20,792 nt of DNA from Rickettsiales bacterium UBA1997 (GTDB lineage Bacteria; Pseudomonadota; Alphaproteobacteria; Rickettsiales; UBA1997): the NCBI GenBank assembly GCA_002335845.1, contig DDCV01000120.1, positions 191 to 20,982 on the forward strand, read 5' to 3'. Below the pieces are notes generated by a model. That model saw only the letters and a program-made list of their open reading frames with translations. It had not been told where the DNA came from and did not search any database. Numbering within the stretch: the stretch's first letter is position 1; the number at the start of each line of letters is the position of its first letter. Positions 7,485 through 16,112 of this stretch are shown in pieces. Made by a program: the position numbers and the translations under genes.

Positions 7485-10400
7485 TTAAGATTTCATAAGC
7501 AAATCAATATTACCACCTATTGCTGCTGCGTTAGTTGTAACGACCTTTTCATTAATAAATTTTAGCAAATAATGAGGCCCTCCAGCTTTAAATCCGGTAC
7601 CTGATAATCCCTCGCCACCAAAAGGCTGAGAGCCAACGACTGCACCAGTTATGTTGCGATTAATATAAATATTGCCAACATTTACATAATTTTCAATATC
7701 TTGATATTGCTCTTGAATTCTAGTGTGTATACCAAAAGTAAGGCCAAATTTCAAAGAATTTACTCTTTTTATAAGATCTTTAATATTTTTTTCCTTATAG
7801 CTGACAACATGCAGAATTGGTCCAAAATTTTCTTCTTTTAAAATAGATAAATCATCTATTTTCCAAATTTGTGGAGCAAAATAGTGACCTTCCTTTTCCC
7901 CTTTTAGCAACTCTGGTTTTATTGCTAATTTTTTTATTAATTTTGCCTTAGAGGATTTTTCAAGATTATTGATGTGATCTTCTAAGTTCTTTTTAGCTTT
8001 AGCATCAATTACTGGACCAATATCAGTTGAAAAATTACTAGGATCCCCCACTTCCATTTCTTGCAAAGCTCCGCTTATTAATTTTAATGCTTCATCAGTA
8101 ACAGCTTCTGGTAAAAACAATATTCTAAGAGCCGAACATCTTTGTCCAGCACTACCAAATGCAGAAGAAATAACATCATCACAAAGATGTTCTAGCAATG
8201 TTGAGCTATCGGCAATCATACAGTTTTGACCACCAGTTTCAGCAATAAGAGTCACAATATCATCATCACGACTAGCAAGATCTCGTTGTATTTTTTTGGC
8301 AGTTGCAGTTGATCCTGTGAAGCAAACACCTTTTACAACTTCCTCTTTAACCAATTTAGATCCTATTATAGAACCTTCGCCAGCGAGTAGCTGTATAACA
8401 TTTTTTGGAATTCCAGCTTCATGAAGCAATTCTACAAGTCTAGCGGCAACTAGCGGAGTTTGCTCTGCTGGTTTAGCAATAACAGAATTGCCCACAACTA
8501 AGGCCGCAGCAATTTGACCAATAAATATTGCCAAAGGAAAATTCCATGGGCTAATGCAAAGAAAAACACCCTTTGGATGCAAGGTTAAAGCATTTAATTC
8601 ACCAGTAACCGATGGCAAAATAACTGGATTTAACATAATTTTTTCTGCTTGCGCAGCATAATATCGACAAAAATCAACAGCTTCTCTTATTTCCGCGATA
8701 ACATCAATCAAAACCTTACCTGCTTCTTTAATGCAAAGAGCGCTAAGTTCATGAATATTCTCTTCTAATAAATCTGCAAATTTTCTAATGATATTAGAAC
8801 GATTTTCTAATTTAATATTTTTCCAATCAATAAAAGCCTCTTGCGCTTTTATAGCAGCTCTCGATACATCATCAGCATTGGCACTTATAACACTGCCAAC
8901 AATTTGCGAAATATTTGACGGATTATAAATTTTTACCTCAGCAGCAGAAGCATTGTCATCTTTAAAATGCCACTCTTTATTAAGAAATTTATCTAAATTA
9001 TTTTTAAATTCATCAAGATGATAAGTGCTGCCAACATCAATACCCTTTGAATTTAAGCGTTCATCGCCATATATTTGAGATGGCAAAGCAATTGTTTGAT
9101 TGCGCTTACCGCCATTTTCTTTAACTTTAGCTATTGGATTTTCTACTACATCTTCTACAGGAATTTTATCATTTGCTAGCATATTCATAAAGGAGCTATT
9201 GGCGCCATTTTCTAAAAGCCTGCGAATTAGATATGCTAATAAATCTTTGTGCTCGCCAATTGGCGCATATATTCGACAAGGAACATCTTTAACCACATCG
9301 CTATAAAGACTCTCACCCATGCCGTAAAGTCTTTGAAACTCATATTTCTTACCAACCGCAAACTCTCTAATAGCCGCTATTGAATAGGCGTTGTGAGTGG
9401 CAAATTGTGGATAGAATGAATCGCAATTAAGAATTTTTCTAGCACAAGCTAAATATGATACATCGGAGTGATATTTATTAGTAAAAACTGGATATTGCTC
9501 AAGGCCATTAATTTGAGAATGCTTGATTTCAGAATCCCAATAAGCACCTTTAACTAGGCGAATTGGAATTATTCTTTTACTTTCTTTGGCAATATTGCTT
9601 AAAAAATCTATTACATAAAAAGCTTTTTTCTGATAAGCTTGCAAAACAAAACCCACGCCATCATAGCCTGCAAATTCTGGCATTTGACATATTTTTTTAA
9701 AAATATCTAATTGAATATCCAAGCGCCTAGATTCTTCAGCATCGATTGAAATAGCAATATTAAGATCTTTGGCAAAGCTAATAAGCTCGATGACTTTTGG
9801 TAACAATTCATTATAAACCCTATCTTTTTTTAAAAGCTCGTAACGAGGATGAAGAGCTGTTAATTTTATCGATACCGATGCTTTACTAAAGAAATTTTCA
9901 CTAGTGGATTTATCAGAATTATATTTAGCAACTTTAGCAATTGCTTCCTTATAAGATTTAAAATAGCGATCTGCTTGCTCTTGATTACGCGCGCCCTCAC
10001 CCAAAATATCATAAGAAAAATTATATCCAGCCTTTTCAAATTTCGCCGCCTTCTTCAAGGCTTTATCCATATCTCTTCCCATTACAAATTGCATGGCAAT
10101 TATATGCATTGCAGAGCCAAGAGCCTTTCTAATAACAGGCTTGTAGGTTTTTGTTAAAACATTTTGTATAATGTTAACAGGCTTTTCATCATCGCGCCCA
10201 AAATCAACTATCTTACCCGTCAAAAGCATGCCCCAGCTCGTAGCATTGATATAAAATGACGCATCATCACCTAAATATTGCTGCCAATTTGTATCCTTGA
10301 ATGTGGATTCAATTAATTTATCTACAGTTTTTTTATCGGGAATTCTAAGAAGAGCTTCAGCAAGGCACATTAATGCCACTCCTTCTTTGGTAGATAAGTT

Positions 10401-10643
10401 ATATTGATTCAAAAAAGCTTCAACACTAACACCTGATTCACAAGCGCGAGCTTTTTTTATCATATCATAGGCTTTTTGCAAAATCTTTTCATCACATTCG
10501 AAGCCGTCTAAATACTCGACCATCTTTGCCATAGTTTCAGACTCTCTTAAAAATTGTTTTTTGCTAATATATTCTAATTCCATAATATCTTTATTTTTGT
10601 TTTTGAATCTGCAAGTGGATGAAGATTTTTTTAAAATACTCAT
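7485..10643 (-). CDS. putA: Bifunctional proline dehydrogenase / delta-1-pyrroline-5-carboxylate dehydrogenase
   Basis: PutA oxidises proline to glutamate in two steps, FAD-dependent then NAD-dependent, feeding electrons to the quinone pool and carbon to the TCA cycle. The 1052-residue product has an alpha-helical arm (about 30-190), the proline dehydrogenase barrel (about 205-490, with SIKLTALHPRYE, IRLVKGAYWDSEIK at 361-374, and YLIRRLLENG at 471-480), and an aldehyde dehydrogenase domain (about 550-1045) with Glu802 in AETGGQN and catalytic Cys836 in GSAGQRC. There is no N-terminal ribbon-helix-helix domain, so unlike E. coli PutA it cannot act as its own repressor. A second possible start is Met21, which begins MELEYISKKQ. 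A palindrome 21 bases upstream may be a regulatory site. Proline and glutamate are typical fuels of intracellular Rickettsiales. Confidence 0.96.
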   Translation of the reverse strand: MSILKKSSSTCRFKNKNKDIMELEYISKKQFLRESETMAKMVEYLDGFECDEKILQKAYDMIKKARACESGVSVEAFLNQYNLSTKEGVALMCLAEALLRIPDKKTVDKLIESTFKDTNWQQYLGDDASFYINATSWGMLLTGKIVDFGRDDEKPVNIIQNVLTKTYKPVIRKALGSAMHIIAMQFVMGRDMDKALKKAAKFEKAGYNFSYDILGEGARNQEQADRYFKSYKEAIAKVAKYNSDKSTSENFFSKASVSIKLTALHPRYELLKKDRVYNELLPKVIELISFAKDLNIAISIDAEESRRLDIQLDIFKKICQMPEFAGYDGVGFVLQAYQKKAFYVIDFLSNIAKESKRIIPIRLVKGAYWDSEIKHSQINGLEQYPVFTNKYHSDVSYLACARKILNCDSFYPQFATHNAYSIAAIREFAVGKKYEFQRLYGMGESLYSDVVKDVPCRIYAPIGEHKDLLAYLIRRLLENGANSSFMNMLANDKIPVEDVVENPIAKVKENGGKRNQTIALPSQIYGDERLNSKGIDVGSTYHLDEFKNNLDKFLNKEWHFKDDNASAAEVKIYNPSNISQIVGSVISANADDVSRAAIKAQEAFIDWKNIKLENRSNIIRKFADLLEENIHELSALCIKEAGKVLIDVIAEIREAVDFCRYYAAQAEKIMLNPVILPSVTGELNALTLHPKGVFLCISPWNFPLAIFIGQIAAALVVGNSVIAKPAEQTPLVAARLVELLHEAGIPKNVIQLLAGEGSIIGSKLVKEEVVKGVCFTGSTATAKKIQRDLASRDDDIVTLIAETGGQNCMIADSSTLLEHLCDDVISSAFGSAGQRCSALRILFLPEAVTDEALKLISGALQEMEVGDPSNFSTDIGPVIDAKAKKNLEDHINNLEKSSKAKLIKKLAIKPELLKGEKEGHYFAPQIWKIDDLSILKEENFGPILHVVSYKEKNIKDLIKRVNSLKFGLTFGIHTRIQEQYQDIENYVNVGNIYINRNITGAVVGSQPFGGEGLSGTGFKAGGPHYLLKFINEKVVTTNAAAIGGNIDLLMKS

Positions 10644-10652
10644 AAATCACAT

Positions 10653-10678
10653 TTACTTATTGTGAGTAACGTTACTTA
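10653..10678. promoter_or_regulatory. Palindromic operator-like site upstream of putA
   Basis: A perfect 12-bp palindrome AGTAACGTTACT (10665-10676) lies 21 bases before the putA ATG. The half-site TTACT is seen three times within 26 bases: TTACTTA at 10653-10659, inverted as GAGTAAC at 10664-10670, and TTACTTA at 10672-10678. This pattern suits binding of a dimeric repressor or activator. Which regulator binds is not known. Confidence 0.35.
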
Positions 10679-10810
10679 CTGCTTTTCATAATTTATTATT
10701 TATTGCAATAATTTAATTAAGTAAAGATTCTTATAAATAATTGAAATATAACTCACTATCATCAAGTAATTTACACCAAGAGATAATTAGTTTTTTAAGG
10801 TCAAGCAAGT

Positions 10811-10845
10811 CAAGAAATTCGTTGATTTTAAAAATAAATTTCTTG
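10811..10845. repeat. 9-bp perfect inverted repeat after the dioxygenase-like gene
   Basis: CAAGAAATT (10811-10819) and AATTTCTTG (10837-10845) are perfectly complementary around a 17-base loop, 36 bases past the stop of the dioxygenase-like gene. No T-run follows on the minus strand, so it is not a standard intrinsic terminator. It could be a weak terminator or an mRNA 3' end. Nothing else is recognised in the 237-base gap except the putA site. Confidence 0.3.
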
Positions 10846-10880
10846 GCTATCCCACTATAACCTGAATTATAATAGCTTTG

Positions 10881-11645
10881 TTAAAAACCCTTATAATCGT
10901 GAATACCCTCCATCACTATATTAAAAGTGAATAATTTTATTGAATCTGGATCAATAATATTAGAGTGCTTTACTGAAGCGGTTAGCATTTTTCTATCATT
11001 CTCATCATATGCCAAATATTGATAATCTTTAGAATTAAATGGATGTTGTTCAAAATAAATCTCGGTTTGTAATTTACCAAATTTAACATGGTAAATATTA
11101 GCGTTTATATGTGGAGCTCTTCCAGCTATTGATCCTGGCATAATGGTGATAAAAAAATAATTTCCTAAATTATCAGTTACGGCGCGCCCCGACATATTAA
11201 AATATTTATCAATATATTCACTATCTGGCTCAAGCAAAGTATGATATTTTCCAGCAGCATTAGCTTGCCAAATCTCAATCACAGCCCCACTAATTGGCAC
11301 ACCAAAAGAATCTAAAACTTTGCCTTGTAAAAAAATTACTTCACCAAAGGCACGGTAAAACGAACCAGGTTTTTTAATAAGATTATTGCTTGTTGCAAAT
11401 ATTAAGGGCATCGAAATATCGGCAGCAAAAAATCTTGATGGCGTTGGCTTTTTGGGATTAAAAACTGATGGCGATAGAGCAGAATAACTTTCTTCTGTAT
11501 CTTTAAGTTGATAATTTTGCATTGCCTGCTGGCGCGCTTTTTCAAAAAAACCTTCATCAGCATAATTACTCTCTTGAGCTAGAGACTGCGGTATAAACTG
11601 TGAGCTAAATAATAAAAAACAAATTATTGATAAAAATAATCTCAT
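10881..11645 (-). CDS. Secreted intradiol ring-cleavage dioxygenase-like protein
   Basis: The product of 254 residues starts with a clear signal peptide (MRLFLSIICFLLFSSQ, cleavage likely after SLAQ at 21-24), so it is exported. The mature part resembles the protocatechuate 3,4-dioxygenase/catechol dioxygenase fold: GKVLDSFGVPISGAVIEIWQANAAGKYHT, SGRAVTDNLGNYFF, ITIMPGSIAGRAPHIN, and TEIYFEQHPF. Active intradiol enzymes hold Fe(III) with two Tyr and two His. Here Tyr134 (GKY) and His179 (PHI) fit, but the second Tyr position is Ile173 and the second His position is Asn181. Ring cleavage by the usual mechanism is therefore doubtful. I chose ATG at 11645 because it gives the signal peptide and lies 13 bases after the dcd stop. 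An upstream ATG in frame would overlap dcd by 161 bases. Substrate and role are unknown. Confidence 0.82.
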   Translation of the reverse strand: MRLFLSIICFLLFSSQFIPQSLAQESNYADEGFFEKARQQAMQNYQLKDTEESYSALSPSVFNPKKPTPSRFFAADISMPLIFATSNNLIKKPGSFYRAFGEVIFLQGKVLDSFGVPISGAVIEIWQANAAGKYHTLLEPDSEYIDKYFNMSGRAVTDNLGNYFFITIMPGSIAGRAPHINANIYHVKFGKLQTEIYFEQHPFNSKDYQYLAYDENDRKMLTASVKHSNIIDPDSIKLFTFNIVMEGIHDYKGF

Positions 11646-11658
11646 TATAAAGTTTATT

Positions 11659-12228
11659 TTATAACTTAGGCAAGGTAACTCCGGTTTGACCCATATATTT
11701 TCCACCCTTAGTATTGTAGGCAACTTCACAAGGCTTATCACCTTGTAAAAATAAAAATTGGCAAGCTCCTTCAAATGCATAAATCTTAGCTGGTAATGGC
11801 GTTGTATTAGAAAACTCAAGCGTTACATGACCTTCCCAACCTGGCTCTAAAGGGGTTACATTAACTATAATTCCGCAGCGAGCATAAGTTGATTTGCCAA
11901 CACAAATGACCAAAACATCTTCGGGTATTTTAAAATATTCAACAGTGCGAGCTAATGCAAAGCTGTTGGGTGGAATTATACAAACATCAGCATCTCTATT
12001 AACAAAACTATTGCTAGAAAAATTCTTAGGATCAACGATTGCTGAATCTATATTGGTAAAGATCTTAAATTCTCGCGCCACTCTTGCATCATAGCCATAT
12101 GATGAATTTCCATAAGAAATTATTTTTTGACCATCATCATTAACCCTAATCTGCTTTCCAACAAAGGGTTCAATCATATTTTTTTCAAGCGCTAATTTAG
12201 CTATTGATTTATCGGATAATATAGACAT
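11659..12228 (-). CDS. dcd: dCTP deaminase
   Basis: Dcd deaminates dCTP to dUTP, which dUTPase then turns into the dUMP used for thymidylate synthesis. The 189-residue product has the trimeric dUTPase-like fold with the family motifs [42 protein letters not shown], and [17 protein letters not shown], the last containing the catalytic Glu (residue about 138), followed by [12 protein letters not shown]. All are intact and length is normal for the proteobacterial type. It is divergent from the Kef-type antiporter gene with 93 bases between the start codons and leads a probable two-gene unit with the dioxygenase-like gene. The pairing looks positional, not functional. Confidence 0.96.
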   Translation of the reverse strand: MSILSDKSIAKLALEKNMIEPFVGKQIRVNDDGQKIISYGNSSYGYDARVAREFKIFTNIDSAIVDPKNFSSNSFVNRDADVCIIPPNSFALARTVEYFKIPEDVLVICVGKSTYARCGIIVNVTPLEPGWEGHVTLEFSNTTPLPAKIYAFEGACQFLFLQGDKPCEVAYNTKGGKYMGQTGVTLPKL

Positions 12229-12321
12229 TTATATTTTATAGATTTTTTCTATTTTTTATTCTCTTAAAAAATAACAAGAATTAAATTTTAAACAGCTCAA
12301 TTTGCAATAGATCATTTTATA

Positions 12322-14142
12322 ATGCACGACCTTAACTATCTTGAAAATATTTTGGTACTATTAATGGCGTCAGTTGTGATTGTCATAATATTCAAACAGC
12401 TTCGTCTTAGTCCAGCTCTTGGATATTTATTAGCTGGAGCTGCCATTGGTCCATTTGGCTTCGGCATTTTAACCATTGATGACACCACTAAGTCAATTGC
12501 TGAACTGGGTATTGTTTTTTTGCTATTTGCCATAGGTCTAGAGCTTTCTTTTACCAAGCTCGCAGAAATGAAGAAGTATGTTTTTGGCTTTGGCAGCCTA
12601 CAAATCATCATCACCTCAGCAGTATTATCTTATTTGGTTTTTGTTGGACTTAACCTATCTCCAGAAATTTCAATATTAATTGGTAGCGCTCTTTCTCTTT
12701 CGTCAACCGCAATTGTTTTACAAGTTATTGCTGAAAATGGCGAGCAGTCAACTAGAGTTGGAAGATTGTCATTTTCAACCCTATTGATGCAGGATTTAGC
12801 AGTTATTCCTATACTTGTTTTGATACCCCTAATTAAACAAGACGGTATTGATATATCCAACGCTTTATTAGGAGCGCTGGTAAATGCTATAATTGCTTTA
12901 GCCATCATATTTGCCATCGGCAGATTATTGTTGCGGCCTTTATATAAGATGATCGCTGATACTAAAAGCGATGTATTATTTCTTAGCTTCACTCTAATAA
13001 TTGTGCTTGGATCAGCTCATATGAGCCACAAAATGGGCTTATCATTTGCTTTGGGCGCCTTTGTGGCCGGCCTTATGGTTGCAGAAACTGAATATAAATA
13101 TCGTGTGGAGGAGGAAACCAACTCTTTAAAGTCGTTATTTATGGGGTTGTTTTTCATGACAATAGGAATGTCATTTGATTTTGATTTGATGCTAAGAAGC
13201 TTACCATGGATAATTTTAGCTTCATTTACACTGATATCATTCAAAGCAATTATAGTTGTGACCCTTTGTCGTATTTTTAAATTTCCGCTGGGCCCATCAA
13301 TTCATGCTGGACTTTTTTTAGCTCAAGGTGGTGAATTTGCTTTTGTTGTGCTCTTGATGGCAGTAAATGAAACTGTTGTTGATGTCGAAACCGCACAATT
13401 CCTAATGACTGTTGTTACCCTAACAATGGGCTTAACTCCTTTACTTGCATCGATTGGTCGTCGCGTAAAATCATATCTCTATACTAAAGAAGTTCTTCAT
13501 GATGGCAAAATAAAAAGGGAGCTTGGTAATGTATCTAGCCACGTCATAATTATTGGCTTTTCTAAAGTTGGCCGCATAATTGCCCATATTTTACGCAAAA
13601 AAAATATTAACTACATTGTTTTAGACAATAACCATCGCATGGTTCGGATCGAAAAAAGTAAGGGTTATAGCATAATTTATGGAGATGCCATGAATCAAGA
13701 TGTCCTGTCTCATATCGGCACCGAAAAATGTGAATCAATCATAGTTGCTATGGATGACGATGTAACTTGCATGAAGATCACTCGCTTCATACATCAAAAT
13801 TTCCCCGATGCATCAGTAATTACCAAATCAGAAACTATCAATAACGCCCAGAGATTTAAGAAAGTTGGGGCAAGCTTTGTTGTATCAAAAAATCTTGAGG
13901 CTGGATTGCAAATGAGTCACGCCGCCCTTTCTTCAGTTGGCGTCAGTAGTAAAGAAATAGGGGACGCTCTCAATGCGTTTCGCGATATCAATACCGAAGT
14001 TATTAAAGATGTAATAAATTCAGAAAAATATGAGAAGGATGCCGATCTTTTTGACAAAGATAGCGAGGGAATAAAAAATAATATTAGAAAAGAAAAAAAG
14101 AGTAAAAAATTTAAAAGATTATTAGCAAAAATTACCCCTTAA
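12322..14142 (+). CDS. Kef-type monovalent cation:proton antiporter (CPA2) with RCK/TrkA-N domain
   Basis: This is a 606-residue inner-membrane transporter of the CPA2 family, which exchanges K+ or Na+ for protons or, in KefB/KefC, releases K+ under electrophile stress. About 12-13 hydrophobic segments cover residues 1-380, with family stretches GYLLAGAAIGPFGFG, ELGIVFLLFAIGLELS, SLSSTAIVLQVIAENGEQ, LLMQDLAVIPILVL and GLFLAQGGEFAFVV. A cytosolic nucleotide-binding domain follows (about 405-520) with HVIIIGFSKVGR, a GxGxxG-like motif with Ser at the second Gly, and an acidic VAMDDD loop. The last 60 residues are charged and Lys-rich. Whether it is glutathione-gated like KefB/KefC cannot be told from sequence, so no gene symbol is given. 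It is the only plus-strand gene between 1 and 18400. Confidence 0.92.
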   Translation: MHDLNYLENILVLLMASVVIVIIFKQLRLSPALGYLLAGAAIGPFGFGILTIDDTTKSIAELGIVFLLFAIGLELSFTKLAEMKKYVFGFGSLQIIITSAVLSYLVFVGLNLSPEISILIGSALSLSSTAIVLQVIAENGEQSTRVGRLSFSTLLMQDLAVIPILVLIPLIKQDGIDISNALLGALVNAIIALAIIFAIGRLLLRPLYKMIADTKSDVLFLSFTLIIVLGSAHMSHKMGLSFALGAFVAGLMVAETEYKYRVEEETNSLKSLFMGLFFMTIGMSFDFDLMLRSLPWIILASFTLISFKAIIVVTLCRIFKFPLGPSIHAGLFLAQGGEFAFVVLLMAVNETVVDVETAQFLMTVVTLTMGLTPLLASIGRRVKSYLYTKEVLHDGKIKRELGNVSSHVIIIGFSKVGRIIAHILRKKNINYIVLDNNHRMVRIEKSKGYSIIYGDAMNQDVLSHIGTEKCESIIVAMDDDVTCMKITRFIHQNFPDASVITKSETINNAQRFKKVGASFVVSKNLEAGLQMSHAALSSVGVSSKEIGDALNAFRDINTEVIKDVINSEKYEKDADLFDKDSEGIKNNIRKEKKSKKFKRLLAKITP

Positions 14143-14202
14143 AATATTTTTTTAGTAAATAAAGTAAGGTTGCTAAATTTTTTATATTAACCAGTTCATA
14201 AT

Positions 14203-14231
14203 TTTATAAATATTATAATAATATTTATAAA
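14203..14231. terminator. A/T-only 12-bp inverted repeat between convergent genes
   Basis: TTTATAAATATT (14203-14214) and AATATTTATAAA (14220-14231) are perfectly complementary around a 5-base loop, with CCAG and CTGG further out (14191-14194 and 14233-14236). It lies between the convergent antiporter and trmD genes and contains the trmD stop codon. A bidirectional terminator or transcript 3' end is possible, but the stem has no G-C pairs and no proper U-run. Confidence 0.35.
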
Positions 14232-14929
14232 TCTGGACGGTTCTTTTTAGTAATCTTTTTAGCATTTTCAAAACGCCATTCTTTTATTTTTTGATGATTT
14301 CCACTAATTAAAACATCAGGAACCTTTTTGCCACGCCATTCATTTGGCCGTGTATATTGGTCATATTCTAGAAGGCTTTGGAATTCAGGATTTTTATCAG
14401 ATCCAAAAGATTCTTCGCACAAAGACTTGCCCCCTCCCAAAACATCAGGAATATTTCTAATAATAGCATCTATAAAGGGAAATGCCGCAATCTCGCCACC
14501 CGACAAAACATAGTCACCAATTGAAATTTCTTCAATTTCAAACTCATTCAAAACCCTTTGATCCACCCCTTCATAGCGACCGCATAAAATAGCTATCTCT
14601 TCTAAATTAGCAAAATTAGCAGCCATTTTTTGATCGAATAGCTTGCCACGAGGCGAGAGATAAATAATTTTTCTTTTAGGGTTTTTGTTGGTTAAAAAAT
14701 CAAGATTAGACTCAAGAGAGTTAGCAATAACATCTGGCTTTAGCAGCATGCCACTTCCACCACCATAAACAATATCATCAACTGCTTTATGCTTATCTTT
14801 GGCATATTGACGAATATCAATCGCCTCAATTTGCCATAATTTTTTTGCTAAAGCAATTCCAGTGACGGAAGCTGCTAAACAACCAGGAAATAGCTCAGGA
14901 AATATTGTAAAAACCTTAAAATTAGGCAC
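14225..14929 (-). CDS. trmD: tRNA (guanine37-N1)-methyltransferase TrmD
   Basis: TrmD methylates G37 next to the anticodon of tRNAs for Leu, Pro and Arg using S-adenosylmethionine, preventing +1 frameshifting. The 234-residue product begins [16 protein letters not shown] and carries the SPOUT trefoil-knot motifs: DIVYGGGSGMLLKPD, IIYLSPRGKLFDQ, LCGRYEGVDQRV, EISIGDYVLSGGE, and the C-terminal YTRPNEWRGKKVPDVLISGNH. All catalytic segments are present and length is typical. The start is GTG, overlapping the alaC stop by 8 bases. In most bacteria trmD sits with rpsP-rimM-rplS; here it is the last gene of virB3-aspS-alaC-trmD, so the usual ribosomal operon is broken up in this genome. Confidence 0.96.
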   Translation of the reverse strand: MPNFKVFTIFPELFPGCLAASVTGIALAKKLWQIEAIDIRQYAKDKHKAVDDIVYGGGSGMLLKPDVIANSLESNLDFLTNKNPKRKIIYLSPRGKLFDQKMAANFANLEEIAILCGRYEGVDQRVLNEFEIEEISIGDYVLSGGEIAAFPFIDAIIRNIPDVLGGGKSLCEESFGSDKNPEFQSLLEYDQYTRPNEWRGKKVPDVLISGNHQKIKEWRFENAKKITKKNRPDL

Positions 14930-16112
14930 TATTAGAAAAATTCTTTATACGGTTTAACGCTTCATCAACATTTTTATTATCGTGAATCATTGAAATCCGA
15001 ACATAACCTTCGCCACTAACTCCAAAAGAACTTCCGGGGCAAAATACTATACCAGTTTTTGCAATTAAATTTTTGCAAAAATCAAAGGAAGAAATATTTT
15101 GAAATTGCTTTGGTAACTTTGTCCACAAAAACATACTAGCTTTTGGCTTCGATATTTCCCAATTCAGTATTTCTTGAGCTTTTTTGATGAAATAATTTCC
15201 CCTCTCATCATAAAGCATCCTCAAATTATCAAGATATTTATCGCTTTTTGGTGATAGCGCGTCAATTGCTGCCATTTGCAATGGCGTAAATGAGCTATAA
15301 TCAAGATAACATTTTATCTTATAAAGTGCGGCAATTAAATCTTTATTCCCCAAGGCAAAACCAACTCGACATCCAGCCATTGAATAGCTTTTAGAGGTTG
15401 AGTAAAACTCAATAGCAATATCTTGTGCCCCTTTAACCTGAAGAATTGAGTTTGGCTTGTGTTTTTCATTAAAATAAAGCTCAGCATAAGCAATATCTGA
15501 TATTATATAAATTTTTTGCTCTTTGCAGAATTTAACCAACTCTTCATAAAAAGTGAAGTCGGCAGTTTCAGCTGTTGGATTGCAAGGATAATTAACAATA
15601 ACCGCCCTCACCTTGCCTTTATTTTGTAAAGCATGATCTTTAAATCTGATTAAAAAATCATTAGCGCTATGAGCTGGTATTTGATGAGTATTTGAGCGCG
15701 AAATTATAAAAGCAAAAGTATGAATCGGGTATGATGGAGATTTAATACAAATATGAGTATTATTATCAGAAATTGCCGTAGCAAGCGAAGTGATTCCCTC
15801 TTTTGAGCCAATAGTAACTAAGCTTTGAGTTTTATAGTCCAAATCAACATCAAAAACCCTTTTATAATATTGGCATATTGCTTGTCTTAAATCATGGATT
15901 CCGCCACTAACAGAATATCCATAAAGCTTTGGATCTTGAGTTAGTTGCTGCAAATTTTGCATAACGTGATCTGGTGGCGCCGAATCTGGATTTCCCATAC
16001 CAAAATCAATAAGATTAAGGCCATCATCAATAGCTTTTTGCTTAATATCGCCAATTGCCGCAAATATATATGGCGGCAATTTGGAGGTAAGATCAAATTG
16101 ATTACTGAGCAT
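14922..16112 (-). CDS. alaC: PLP-dependent aminotransferase, AlaC-like (glutamate-pyruvate type)
   Basis: AlaC-type class I aminotransferases interconvert pyruvate/glutamate and alanine/2-oxoglutarate. The 396-residue product follows E. coli AlaC along its length: [90 protein letters not shown] with the PLP lysine at 241, and [12 protein letters not shown]. One oddity is Cys248 where relatives usually have Trp (AGWR). Related families include LL-diaminopimelate aminotransferase (DapL), which cannot be fully excluded, but the overall match is better to AlaC. It overlaps aspS by 11 bases upstream and trmD by 8 bases downstream, so the three genes are almost certainly co-transcribed. It is distinct from the aspC gene 2.3 kb away. 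Confidence 0.87.
   Translation of the reverse strand: MLSNQFDLTSKLPPYIFAAIGDIKQKAIDDGLNLIDFGMGNPDSAPPDHVMQNLQQLTQDPKLYGYSVSGGIHDLRQAICQYYKRVFDVDLDYKTQSLVTIGSKEGITSLATAISDNNTHICIKSPSYPIHTFAFIISRSNTHQIPAHSANDFLIRFKDHALQNKGKVRAVIVNYPCNPTAETADFTFYEELVKFCKEQKIYIISDIAYAELYFNEKHKPNSILQVKGAQDIAIEFYSTSKSYSMAGCRVGFALGNKDLIAALYKIKCYLDYSSFTPLQMAAIDALSPKSDKYLDNLRMLYDERGNYFIKKAQEILNWEISKPKASMFLWTKLPKQFQNISSFDFCKNLIAKTGIVFCPGSSFGVSGEGYVRISMIHDNKNVDEALNRIKNFSNSA

Noticed and set aside
11646..11819. Upstream extension of the dioxygenase-like frame (58 more residues)
   Set aside because: It overlaps the well-supported 3' end of dcd in another frame and would place the signal peptide in the middle of the protein.
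12317..12322. TATAAT directly before the antiporter ATG
   Set aside because: It overlaps the start codon, so it could serve only as a promoter for a transcript starting inside the gene; taken as chance.
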